Source: CANKHA01 sp963731585 (lineage in GTDB: Bacteria; Pseudomonadota; Alphaproteobacteria; Rhizobiales; Xanthobacteraceae). Taken from it: a stretch of DNA of 64,000 bases. The stretch covers positions 434,001 to 498,000 of the forward strand of contig CAVSWC010000003.1 in assembly GCA_963731585.1 (NCBI GenBank). Reading direction: 5' to 3'. Of the stretch, positions 17,578 through 26,124 are shown one piece after another (position 1 is the first letter of the stretch; every line of letters begins with the position of its first letter). The notes below the pieces were generated by a model. That model made no database searches. It saw only the letters and a list, made by a program, of their open reading frames with translations, and was not told the origin of the DNA. The position numbers and the translations under genes were made by a program.

Positions 17578-19586
17578 ATGCTTGAAGCCAAACGATTCTT
17601 TCTTTCGGCTTTCTCCGTCCGCGCGCGCATGGTGGCGCTGGCGCTGATCCCAGTTGGCGGCTTCCTGGCCAATGGCATCGCCTTCAAATCTGGCGAAGCG
17701 GACGTGCAGGCGGCATTTGCCAACGTCAACCGTGCTGCCGCGCTGTCCGACGCGAGCCACAATTTCAAGGTCGCCCTCGCGGACATGCAGTTCACCGTCC
17801 GAGATTTCGCCTCCAACCCGAATGGCGTTTCGGTGCGGGCATTTGACAAGAGCCGCAAGCTGGCCGCCAGGAGCCTCGACCGGCTGGAGGGTTGGCTTTC
17901 CGTGCCCGAGCGTCAGGAAGTGGTCGGCCTGCGTGCCCGGTTGGACGAAGTCGCGTATTCGTTCGGCAGTTTGGTCAAAGAGCAAGAGCGGCTCGGCTTC
18001 AGCGCCGAGGACGGCATCCGCAAGGAGTTGCAGGATGCGAAGCAGGCCATCGACCATTTCGTGAACGTCGACATAAGCAGGGGGAACGCCGTCTGGCAGC
18101 GCGAACCTGAGGCACAAGAATTGCTCGTTTCGCTGTTGAACATGCGGCGTCACGGCGCGGACTACCGCCTGTTGCGTAAGGAATACCTCGAACAGCTTTT
18201 CGCCTCCGAGTTCGCGAAATTCGGCAAGATCGCAGCCGCCGTGAACATGCCGGCCGCGCTGAAGGACCGGATGCTGAGCGATGTGAGAACCTATGCCCAA
18301 AGCTTGCGGGATTGGAGCGAGGCGGTCGACAAGATCGAGCCCTATGTCGCGCTTATCAATAGCAAGATCGAGCAAATGCTTCCCGCCGCCGATGGCATCA
18401 TTCAGATGGTGCAGAAGGGCGCGGCCCGCTCCTCGCAAGCTTTGACGGTTTCCCAGAACCGCACCAAGATTTTCATGATCTGGGTCGGCATCGCAGCCGT
18501 GTTGCTTGGTCTCGGATTCAGCTGGCTGATCGGGCGCAGCGTCACGCGGCCCCTCAACGGCCTCGGCGCGGCCATGAAGCGGCTGGCCGATGGCGACACC
18601 ACCGGGCGTATTCCCGCGACCAATTTGAACGACGAGATTGGCGCGATGGCCCGAACCGTCATCGTCTTTCGCGATACCATGATTGAGCAGCAGCGGCTGG
18701 CGATGACGGAGGAAGAGACAAGCCGTTCGCGCGAGAGCGCAGCGAAGTTATTACCCAGACGATTGCGCGTTTTGAAGGCTCGGTAGATACGGCGCTCGCC
18801 AAGGTGCGCGACGCCGCCAACCGGCTGGGAGCTACCTCTGCCCGGCTCAACGGCGCAGCGGACGCGGTGTCGTCGGAAGCGAGCTTGGCAAGAGAGCGCG
18901 TCGGCAACGCTTCGGGTGATGTCACCGCTGCGGCCACCTCCGTCGAGGAACTGGCCGCTTCAATCGCGGAGATCGCCGCGCAGGCGACCAAGTCCACCGA
19001 AGTCGCCAACCGCGCGGTTTCGGAATCCGGACGCACCGCCCGGACCATGACGGAACTCGGCAACGCCGCCACCCGTATCGGTGAGGTGGTTGGGCTGATT
19101 CAAGCCATTGCCGGCCAGACCAACCTTCTGGCGCTCAACGCCACTATCGAGGCCGCCCGCGCGGGCGAAGCCGGACGCGGCTTCTCCGTGGTGGCTTCGG
19201 AAGTGAAATCGCTCGCCGGGCAAACCGCGCGCGCCACCGAAGAGATCGCCAGCCAGATCGGCGCGATTCAATCGGCGGCGGCCGACGCGGCGCAGGCCAT
19301 CGAGCAGGTCAATGGCATCATCCGCGAAATGTGCGATATTGCCGGCCACGTTTCCACTACGGTGGAGGAGCAGAACATCGCAGTCAGCCTGATCTCCGAG
19401 GGCGTCAATCGCGCCTCCTCCGAGGCGCGCACCGGATCGGAAGCGATGAGCCGCGTTGCCGGCGCTACCATAGATGCCCGCGCCACTGCGGCCGACGTGC
19501 TGGCCTTGGCCGGCACTTTCGCTCAGGAAGCTGAAAACCTGGAATCCGACGTCAGGCGCTTTCTCAACGACGTGCAGGCCGCTTAG
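17578..19586 (+). pseudogene. Methyl-accepting chemotaxis protein, single frame break
   Basis: This membrane chemoreceptor has an N-terminal helix (about 16-34), a helical ligand-binding domain of about 260 residues (HBM/4HB-like), a second helix (about 300-320), a HAMP segment beginning RSVTRPLNGLG, then the cytoplasmic signalling domain with the hairpin tip GQTNLLALNATIEAARAGEAGRG split across VIxxIA. The frame breaks at about 18742: the first frame stops at 18786, and the signalling domain continues in another (EVITQTIARFEG). One missing base is the simplest explanation. Restored length is about 669 residues. Confidence 0.85.
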
Positions 19587-19675
19587 CTTTCCGCCGCCGG
19601 CGGCAAGAATATCGCTTGCCAAGCGGCGCCCAATCGCCGATCTCAGTTTGACACACACTTCTAGCGGGGAAGGCG

Positions 19676-20542
19676 TTGCGGCTTGTTCGTCGATATTATC
19701 GCGTCGCGCTTGACGCCTACGACCATTTCCTCGCCGCCGACGGCTGGGCGATCGCAAGTCATATTGCGCTATCGACCCTGATGGCGCTGTTCCCCTTCCT
19801 GATCGTGGTGACCGCGCTCGCCGGATTTTTTGGCTCCAAGGAACTCGCCGATCAGGTCGCAAAAATGCTGCTAGACGCCTGGCCCGCCGAGGTGTCGGAG
19901 CCGATCGCATTCGAAATTCACAACGTCCTCACGGTCACGCGCGGTGACGTGCTCACGATCGGCGTCGCGCTGGCGATCTTTTTCGCGTCGAGCGGAATCG
20001 AGAGCGTCCGTATCGGACTTAACCGCGCTTATCGTATCGGCGAGCAGCGAGCCTGGTGGCTGCTGCGGCTGGAATCGATCGCTTACGTGTTGGTGGCCGC
20101 GGTTGCCCTTCTGGCGCTTGCCTTTCTCGTGGTGCTGGCGCCGCTGATCTTCGCCAAGACCGCGAAGTATCTTCCCTGGCTGGAGGAATGGGCGTCAGTG
20201 ATGCTGCGCTATGGAACTGCATCAGCGATTTTGATCGTCACACTGATACTGGTGCATCTGTGGCTGCCGGCCGGAAAGCGCACGCTGCTGCAAATCGCTC
20301 CCGGCATCATCGTGACGCTGCTGCTGTGGCTCGCCAGCGGCGCGCTGTTCGGCCGCTATCTGGCCGACTTCGCCGTCAACTATGTGAGCATGTATGCCGG
20401 GCTCACCTCGGCATTCATCGCGCTGATCTATCTCTATGTGAACGCCACGATCTTCATTTATGGCGGCGAGTTGAACGAAGCGATCTGCCGCGCCCGCAAG
20501 CAACGCGAAGGCGAGAGCTCTGAGGCGTCTGTTTCGCCGTAA
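19676..20542 (+). CDS. YihY/BrkB family inner-membrane protein
   Basis: The 288-residue product has six hydrophobic helices and the family landmarks ALSTLMALFPFL (first helix), SSGIESVRIGLNRAY in the middle and YAGLTSAFIALIYLY with IYGGELN at the end. YihY/BrkB proteins are inner-membrane proteins of unknown transport role. The start used is TTG at 19676; no better start was seen downstream. Confidence 0.88.
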   Translation: MRLVRRYYRVALDAYDHFLAADGWAIASHIALSTLMALFPFLIVVTALAGFFGSKELADQVAKMLLDAWPAEVSEPIAFEIHNVLTVTRGDVLTIGVALAIFFASSGIESVRIGLNRAYRIGEQRAWWLLRLESIAYVLVAAVALLALAFLVVLAPLIFAKTAKYLPWLEEWASVMLRYGTASAILIVTLILVHLWLPAGKRTLLQIAPGIIVTLLLWLASGALFGRYLADFAVNYVSMYAGLTSAFIALIYLYVNATIFIYGGELNEAICRARKQREGESSEASVSP

Positions 20543-20567
20543 CGCAGCGATCAGCAGCCGTTTACCG

Positions 20568-21572
20568 TCAATCGAGACCGATCATGCGCCGGACGTCGCG
20601 CGGCGTCAGGCCGTGGGCGCGCAATTCGCGCAATCCCGTGGCGCGCGTCGATTTCGACAGCTTGCGGCCTTCCTGATCCAGCAGCAGCCGGTGATGGTGA
20701 TAGGCCGGCACCGGCAGACCGAGCAGCGCCTGCAACAGCCGGTGCACGCTCGTGGCCCAGAACAGGTCCTGCCCGCGCACCACGTGCGTCACGCCTTGGG
20801 CGGCATCGTCGACAACAACCGAAATATGATAGCTCGTCGGCGCCTGACGCCGCGCGAGCACCACGTCGCCCCAGCATTCCGGCGCGGCGGCGATGCTGCC
20901 GCTTTCACCACCCGGCCCGTTGCCGCTTTCTTGCCAAACGAGCGGCGGCGCCTCTTGTTGTTCCCTCCCCCCTTGCGGGGGAGGGTTAGGGAGGGGGGTA
21001 ACAACTTGCGCTGCCGCTAGTTGCTCACCCCCCTCCCGGATCGCTGCGCGATCCGACCTCCCCCGCAAGGGGGGAGGTAAAGAAAGAAAACGAAGCGCCT
21101 TTTGCATGTCGATGCGCAGGGCATAGGGCTCGCTCGCCATCCGCCGCGCGCGTTCGGCCGGGGTGAGATGCTTGGAGGTGCCGGGATAGATCGGCGCGCC
21201 GTCGGGATCGCGCGGCCCGCCGTCCTGCGACCCGGGCTCCGCCGCCAGCATGGCGACTTCGGAACGGCTTTCGAAGCTCGGATAGACCAGCCCCATGTCG
21301 GAAAGTCTCGCGACAGCGGCGCGGTAGTCGTCGAGATGCTCCGATTGCCGCCGCACCGGCTCTTCCCATGCGATGCCGAGCCAGGCGAGGTCCTGATAGA
21401 TCGCCATCTCGTATTCCGGCCGGCAGCGCGTCGAATCGATATCTTCGATGCGCAGGAGAAAGCGTCCGCCCGCCGCGCGCGCCATCTCGAAGTCGAGCAG
21501 CGCGGAAAGCGCATGGCCGAGATGCAGATAGCCGTTCGGGCTCGGCGCGAAGCGGAAAACGGGTGCGGACAT
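20568..21572 (-). CDS. gluQ: Glutamyl-Q tRNA(Asp) synthetase carrying an inserted palindromic element
   Basis: GluQRS attaches glutamate to the queuosine of tRNA(Asp). The class I fold is clear: RFAPSPNGYLHLGHA is the HIGH region (9-23), and KLSKSTRATGLRELR the KMSKS equivalent. At 334 residues it is about 40 longer than usual. The extra block, about residues 163-204, is encoded by an in-frame palindromic repeat (20961-21083) and is Pro/Gly/Arg-rich. It sits just after LRIDMQKAL, between conserved blocks, and adds no stop codon. Confidence 0.92.
   Translation of the reverse strand: MSAPVFRFAPSPNGYLHLGHALSALLDFEMARAAGGRFLLRIEDIDSTRCRPEYEMAIYQDLAWLGIAWEEPVRRQSEHLDDYRAAVARLSDMGLVYPSFESRSEVAMLAAEPGSQDGGPRDPDGAPIYPGTSKHLTPAERARRMASEPYALRIDMQKALRFLSLPPPLRGRSDRAAIREGGEQLAAAQVVTPLPNPPPQGGREQQEAPPLVWQESGNGPGGESGSIAAAPECWGDVVLARRQAPTSYHISVVVDDAAQGVTHVVRGQDLFWATSVHRLLQALLGLPVPAYHHHRLLLDQEGRKLSKSTRATGLRELRAHGLTPRDVRRMIGLD
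20961..21083. repeat. Family-D palindromic element inside gluQ
   Basis: A 123-base element with outer arms TTCCCTCCCCCCTTGCGGGG and their complement at the other end, plus an inner inverted repeat built on GGGAGGGGGGTAACAACT. The length is a multiple of three and the gluQ frame is open throughout. Relatives occur at 61937-61966 and 63893-64000, both intergenic. The design recalls Rickettsia palindromic elements that insert into coding genes. Confidence 0.85.
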
Positions 21573-21582
21573 TTCTCCCCCT

Positions 21583-21682
21583 TGTCATGCCCCGCTCCGG
21601 CGGGGCATCCAGTAAACGCCGCCCTCGCGCGATTACAACCCGCATGGATTACTGGATCGTCACGCTTGCGCGGACGATGACA
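21583..21682. repeat. Family-E palindromic repeat
   Basis: A 100-base element bounded by TGTCATGCCCCGC... and ...GGACGATGACA, with internal GGGGCATCCAGTA matched by TACTGGATCGTC. It resembles the dispersed repeats with TCATGCCC/GGGCATCC arms common in Bradyrhizobiaceae. It fills the divergent gap between gluQ and the glycosylase gene, ending 10 bases before that start codon. Confidence 0.7.
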
Positions 21683-21692
21683 GCAACAAAGC

Positions 21693-22361
21693 ATGACCCA
21701 TTTTCTCCATACCGATGCCGATCTGCACAAAGCCCTGCAACGGCTGCTTAAGGCTGACCCGTGCTTGCAGCCCGTGCTGGAGAAAGCCGGGCGGCCGAAC
21801 CTGCGCCGGCGGCCGGCGGGCTTTCCCGGGCTGTGCGCCATCGTCGTCTCGCAGCAGCTTTCCACCAGCAGCGCGAGGGCAATCTGGGGCCGGCTGGAAG
21901 CGGCTTTCGATCCTTTCCATCATGACGGGCTGCGCCGCGCCCGCTTGCCAAAGCTCGCGCGGCTCGGCCTCTCCAAGCCGAAGATCAAGACGCTCAAAGC
22001 GATCGCCACCGCGGTGTCCAAAGGCGCGATCGACCTTGAGGCCTTGGGCAGCATGGAAGCCGATGACGCGCATCATGCGCTGGTCGCGCTGCATGGCATC
22101 GGGCCCTGGACCGCCGACATTTATCTGTTGTTCTGCCTCGGCCATGCCGACGCTTTTCCGGCGGGCGATCTGGCGCTGCAGGAAGCCGCGCGGATCGCCT
22201 TCGGCCTGCAGACACGCCCTGACGCCAAGCACATGATCGCGCGCGCGCAAGCGTGGCGGCCGTGGCGTGGGGTGGCAGCGCATTTGCTGTGGGCCTATTA
22301 TGCCGCGATCAAACGGCGCGATCCCGTGCCGGTCCAGCCCAGCAACAAGGTTCCGGAATAG
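21693..22361 (+). CDS. DNA-3-methyladenine glycosylase family (HhH-GPD, AlkA-like)
   Basis: This 222-residue base-excision enzyme removes alkylated bases. The helix-hairpin-helix and catalytic region reads LHGIGPWTADIYLL, with the catalytic Asp in FPAGDLALQ. It lacks the N-terminal AlkA domain and the Ada domain, so is a short form. The next gene starts directly at its stop, so they are probably co-transcribed. Its promoter must lie in or next to the family-E repeat. Confidence 0.88.
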   Translation: MTHFLHTDADLHKALQRLLKADPCLQPVLEKAGRPNLRRRPAGFPGLCAIVVSQQLSTSSARAIWGRLEAAFDPFHHDGLRRARLPKLARLGLSKPKIKTLKAIATAVSKGAIDLEALGSMEADDAHHALVALHGIGPWTADIYLLFCLGHADAFPAGDLALQEAARIAFGLQTRPDAKHMIARAQAWRPWRGVAAHLLWAYYAAIKRRDPVPVQPSNKVPE

Positions 22362-23057
22362 ATGGCGGCAGAACTCGACGGTCCGCGCATCGAGCCGCGC
22401 AGCGGCGCGGCCAGGCAGCTCGTGGTCTTCCTGCATGGCTACGGCGCCGACGGCAATGACCTGATCGAGGTCGGCCGCGCCTGGCAACAGTTGTTGCCGC
22501 AGGCCGCCTTCGTCTCGCCGCACGCGCCGGAGGCTTGCGGGCAGGCGCCGAGCGGACGGCAATGGTTCAATCTGACCTTTCGCGATCCCAACGAGCGCTG
22601 GATCGGCGTGAACGCCGCGGCGCCTGGCCTGGAAAGCTTCCTCGAAGCGGAGCTGAAACGCCGCCAGCTCCCGCCCTCGGCGCTGGCGCTGGTCGGCTTC
22701 AGCCAGGGCACGATGATGGCGCTGCATGTCGGGTTGCGCCGCGCCACCGCGCCGGCGGCGATCGTCGGCTATTCCGGCATGCTGGTGCTGCCGCCCGACG
22801 CCGACCCCGACAAATTTCCGCTGGAGATCCGCTCAAGGCCCCCGGTCCTGCTGATTCATGGCGAACAGGACGACCTGATTCCCGCGCAGGCCCTGTTCCA
22901 CGCCGCGCAGGGACTGGCGGCCTTCGAAGTCCCGGTGGAATGGCATTTATCCCCCGAAATCGGCCATGGCATCGATCCGGAAGGGCTGCGGCAGGGCGGC
23001 GAATTCCTGGCGCGCCGCTTCAAGGCCGCCGATTCGACAACAGGACAATGGCGCTAG
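22362..23057 (+). CDS. Phospholipase/carboxylesterase family alpha/beta hydrolase
   Basis: This 231-residue cytoplasmic esterase has an oxyanion-loop motif VVFLHGYGADGNDL near residue 20, nucleophile Ser in GFSQG, Asp in GEQDDLIP and His in IGHGID, a complete catalytic triad in standard order. Homologues are acyl-protein thioesterase-like enzymes; the substrate here is unknown. It begins immediately after the glycosylase stop codon. Confidence 0.9.
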   Translation: MAAELDGPRIEPRSGAARQLVVFLHGYGADGNDLIEVGRAWQQLLPQAAFVSPHAPEACGQAPSGRQWFNLTFRDPNERWIGVNAAAPGLESFLEAELKRRQLPPSALALVGFSQGTMMALHVGLRRATAPAAIVGYSGMLVLPPDADPDKFPLEIRSRPPVLLIHGEQDDLIPAQALFHAAQGLAAFEVPVEWHLSPEIGHGIDPEGLRQGGEFLARRFKAADSTTGQWR

Positions 23058-23141
23058 CGCACTTCACAATCCTGTCACGCTGCCTGTAAACTATGGGTAA
23101 GCGCTTGGCGACAGGCGCAAAGGGCGTGAGGGAGCGTTGAC

Positions 23142-23699
23142 TTGAACGTACACGTGCCGCCGAGCGGTTTCCCGGCTTTGGTGCTCAACGCGGATTTCCG
23201 TCCGCTGAGCTATTACCCGCTCTCGCTCTGGTCCTGGCAGGACGCCATCAAGGCGGCATTCCTCGAGCGCGTGAATATCATCGCCAATTACGACCGCGCG
23301 GTGCGCAGTCCGAGCTTGGAGATGAAGCTGCCGAGCGTGGTGTCGCTGAAGACTTACGTGAAGCCCTCGACGCATCCCGCTTTCACGCGGTTCAATGTTT
23401 TCCTGCGCGACCGCTTCTCCTGCCAGTATTGCGGCTCACGCGAGGACCTGACCTTCGATCACCTGCTGCCGCGCTCGCGCGGCGGGCATACGACATGGGG
23501 AAATGTCGTCGCCGCCTGTTCGCCCTGCAACCTGCGCAAGGCCGACAAGACGATGAAGGAATCGGCGATGTTCCCCTCGCAGATGCCCTATCAGCCGAGC
23601 GTGCAGCACCTGCACCGCAACGGCCGGCTGTTCCCGCCCAACTATCTGCACCAGAGCTGGCTCGACTATCTCTATTGGGACACCGAGCTGGAGCCGTAA
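23142..23699 (+). CDS. HNH endonuclease family protein
   Basis: The 185-residue product has a zinc-binding HNH core: CQYCG, then LTFDHLLPRSRGG, then GNVVAACSPCNLRKADKT, with both CxxC pairs and the central Asp-His. An alphaproteobacterial N-terminal extension (LVLNADFRPLSYYPLSLWSWQ) precedes it. Such stand-alone HNH proteins are chromosomal and conserved; their target is unknown. The start used is TTG at 23142. Confidence 0.9.
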   Translation: MNVHVPPSGFPALVLNADFRPLSYYPLSLWSWQDAIKAAFLERVNIIANYDRAVRSPSLEMKLPSVVSLKTYVKPSTHPAFTRFNVFLRDRFSCQYCGSREDLTFDHLLPRSRGGHTTWGNVVAACSPCNLRKADKTMKESAMFPSQMPYQPSVQHLHRNGRLFPPNYLHQSWLDYLYWDTELEP

Positions 23700-23707
23700 G
23701 GCCCTCA

Positions 23708-24214
23708 CTAATTGCGCGCCGCTTTTCGCGCGCCCGCGACCGCGACGCCGGCGAGCGCGAGCGAGATCAGCACATTCCAGCCTGCCAATGAGAGGCCGAG
23801 GAAACGCCAGGCCGCTTCGTCGCAGCGCATGATGCGCGTTGTCTGTACGCGCTCCAGCAAATTGCCGGAGCCGAGCTCGCCCAGCGTGCCGCAGGCGGCC
23901 GGGCCCGCCCACCATTTCCATTCGACGCCGGAATGATAGGCGCCAAGCCCCGCGCTCCCGAGCATGGCAAGCGCGATCACGGCAAGACCGGCGGCAAGCC
24001 ACCGGCGCGGCCAGCCCGCCAGCGCGCCGGCGGCGACGATCACCGCCAGCGGAATGACGATGTAATACGGAATCCGCTGCTGCAGGCAGAGCGGGCACGG
24101 CGCATAGCCGAGGGCGTATTCGAAGAACCAGGCGCCGAGGATGGTCGCCATGGCCCCGAGCGCGACGATGCTCGCCGCCGCCGCGACCGGCTCGTCACGC
24201 AGGATGCTTTGCAT
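23708..24214 (-). CDS. dsbB: Disulfide bond formation protein B family (DsbB)
   Basis: DsbB reoxidises DsbA and passes electrons to quinones. This 168-residue form has four membrane helices, the first periplasmic Cys pair in PCPLCLQQRIPYY, and the second loop pair in ACGTLG and IMRCDEAAW. The start at 24214 fits family length; an upstream ATG at about 24259 would add 15 polar residues. It is convergent with the HNH gene. Confidence 0.88.
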   Translation of the reverse strand: MQSILRDEPVAAAASIVALGAMATILGAWFFEYALGYAPCPLCLQQRIPYYIVIPLAVIVAAGALAGWPRRWLAAGLAVIALAMLGSAGLGAYHSGVEWKWWAGPAACGTLGELGSGNLLERVQTTRIMRCDEAAWRFLGLSLAGWNVLISLALAGVAVAGARKAARN

Positions 24215-24361
24215 CCGACCCCTGGATTGCCGGAAGGCCGGCCCCCTGGACGTGCTCATCTTGAGTTCCTGGCTGCGCTTCGCATAACGCGCGCCCCGGC
24301 TGATGTCGATTCCCATGGCCAAGGTTGAACCCCGCGCGCCCCGCCGGTATATTCCTCGCAT

Positions 24362-24446
24362 GCCCCTGTGGCGGAATTGGTAGACGCGCCTGACTCAAAA
24401 TCAGGTTCCGCAAGGAGTGCTGGTTCGAGTCCGGCCAGGGGCACCA
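24362..24446 (+). tRNA. tRNA-Leu (anticodon CAA)
   Basis: The 85-base sequence folds as a class II tRNA. Acceptor arms are GCCCCTG/CAGGGGC, the anticodon stem CCTGA/TCAGG encloses CTCAAAA with anticodon CAA at 24396-24398, a long variable arm follows, the T-arm is GGTTCGAGTCC, and CCA is encoded. It reads UUG. It is followed within 160 bases by the accessory KaiC cassette. Confidence 0.95.
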
Positions 24447-24561
24447 ATACATCCACCCGTGCCCACCGTGATGCGCCCGTCCAAAACGCACCCCTATTCA
24501 AGCATTTTTTGCCCGGCCTAGACCAGCATAGGTTCCCCCCGTTTTGAGCAATCCCGGCAAC

Positions 24562-24586
24562 GGAACAAGTTCGAGGATGCTCCGTT
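24562..24586 (+). promoter_or_regulatory. Sigma-EcfG (general stress response) promoter for the KaiC cassette
   Basis: GGAAC (24562-24566) and CGTT (24583-24586) are separated by exactly 16 bases, a full match to the EcfG consensus GGAAC-N16/17-CGTT. It lies 20 bases before the first candidate KaiC start codon. This leaves a leader of about 14 bases to that ATG, or about 35 to the GTG at 24628. Confidence 0.7.
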
Positions 24587-24606
24587 AAATATCACGATTT
24601 TTCGGC

Positions 24607-26124
24607 ATGTCGGTAAAAGGGGGCATCGTGGGCGCTACCATCGCGGAGTCAACAAAGGCTCGGTTGGGGATTTCCGGCTTAGACGACATCCTCGTGGGAG
24701 GGCTCCGCCGTGATCGGCTTTACCTTTTTGAAGGAGCTCCCGGCAGCGGCAAGACTACCCTGGCCCTACAGTTTTTGCTTGAAGGAGCTCAGGCTGGAGA
24801 GAAAGGGCTCTACATCACCCTTTCGGAGACCGAGGCAGAGCTTAGAGAAACCGCTGTCTCGCACGGCTGGACACTCGGTCCCAACATTGAAATTTATGAG
24901 CTCGTACCACCGGAAAACCTGCTCGACGAAAAACAGCAGCAAAGCCTGCTGTACTCGTCCGACCTGGAATTGGGCGAGACGACCACTCGGATATTTCAAG
25001 CCATGGAGCGCTCGCAGGCGAAGCGCGTCGTATTGGATAGTCTCTCGGAAATAAGACTACTGGCGCAGAGCTCGCTTCGATACCGACGACAAATCCTGGC
25101 TTTAAAACATTACTTTGGTCGCCGCGATGCCACCGTCGTTTTGCTCGACGATATGACAGCAGAGGCCGATGACAAGACGGTTCACAGCGTCGCACATGGT
25201 GTCATCAGAATGGAGGAGCTTGCTCCAGACTATGGAGCGGAACGCAGGCGCTTGAGAGTCATCAAGTATCGTGGTCAACCCTTCCGCGGGGGGTATCACG
25301 ATTTCACAATCAAAACGGGTGGCGTGCATGTCTTTCCTCGCTTAGTGGCAGCGGAATACCGCAAGCGGAAGGACACCGTTATTCTGAGCAGCGCGATTGA
25401 GCCTCTCGATGCCTTATTGGGTGGCGGGATTGAAAGCGGCTCAAGCACTCTGGTCATTGGGCCTGCAGGCACGGGGAAGTCTTTGATCGTCATTCAGATG
25501 GCGGTGGCCTCGGTTAAACGTGGCGAGAAGGCAGCGCTATTTGTTTTCGATGAAGAACTTGGGCTGCTGTTTAGTCGTGCGAAGGGAATGGGCATAGACC
25601 TCGAGGGTTTACGGGACAGCGGCAAGCTTATCATCGAGCAGATGGACGCAGCCGAATTATCGCCCGGCGAGTTCGCGCATAGAGTCCGCATGTGCGTGGA
25701 GAATGAGAGTATTCGAACGGTCGTCATCGACAGCTTGAACGGCTACCAGAACTCCATGCCCCAAGAGCAGTTTCTAATTCTTCATATGCACGAGCTCTTG
25801 CAGTATTTGAACCGCCAGGGTGCGGCGACATTTTTGACCGTTGCCCAGCATGGATTAGTGGGAGACATGAGGTCGCCTGTTGATGTCACCTACCTGGCGG
25901 ACACCGTTATTCTACTCCGATATTTCGAAGCGGTAGGCCAGGTAAGGCGCGCCATCTCGGTACTCAAGAAGCGAACAGGCGCTCATGAAAATTCAATTCG
26001 TGAGTTTAGTATCGACAATTCGGGACTGAAGATTGGGCCTCCTATCGATAACTTTCAGGGCGTTCTGAGGGGCGTGCCGCAATACCTCGGAGCCAAAGCC
26101 AGTCTGATGGATGCAGTTCCTTGA
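24607..26124 (+). CDS. KaiC-like double-domain RecA-type ATPase
   Basis: The 505-residue product has two KaiC/RadA-type ATPase domains. Domain 1 has Walker A GAPGSGKT (43-50) and the region SETEAE; domain 2 has Walker A GPAGTGKS (285-292) and the catalytic FDEE (314-317). The segment VTYLADTVILL (about 427-437) is where cyanobacterial KaiC has its Ser431/Thr432 phosphosites; here Thr-Tyr occur instead. No kaiA or kaiB is nearby. The ATG at 24607 lacks a clear ribosome site; GTG at 24628 follows AAAGGGGG and may be the true start. Base composition looks AT-richer than its neighbours. A signalling ATPase, not a proven clock protein. Confidence 0.88.
   Translation: MSVKGGIVGATIAESTKARLGISGLDDILVGGLRRDRLYLFEGAPGSGKTTLALQFLLEGAQAGEKGLYITLSETEAELRETAVSHGWTLGPNIEIYELVPPENLLDEKQQQSLLYSSDLELGETTTRIFQAMERSQAKRVVLDSLSEIRLLAQSSLRYRRQILALKHYFGRRDATVVLLDDMTAEADDKTVHSVAHGVIRMEELAPDYGAERRRLRVIKYRGQPFRGGYHDFTIKTGGVHVFPRLVAAEYRKRKDTVILSSAIEPLDALLGGGIESGSSTLVIGPAGTGKSLIVIQMAVASVKRGEKAALFVFDEELGLLFSRAKGMGIDLEGLRDSGKLIIEQMDAAELSPGEFAHRVRMCVENESIRTVVIDSLNGYQNSMPQEQFLILHMHELLQYLNRQGAATFLTVAQHGLVGDMRSPVDVTYLADTVILLRYFEAVGQVRRAISVLKKRTGAHENSIREFSIDNSGLKIGPPIDNFQGVLRGVPQYLGAKASLMDAVP

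Noticed and set aside
24607..26124. Calling the KaiC-like gene a circadian clock gene
   Set aside because: No kaiA or kaiB nearby and the phosphosite residues differ; a signalling ATPase is the safer description.
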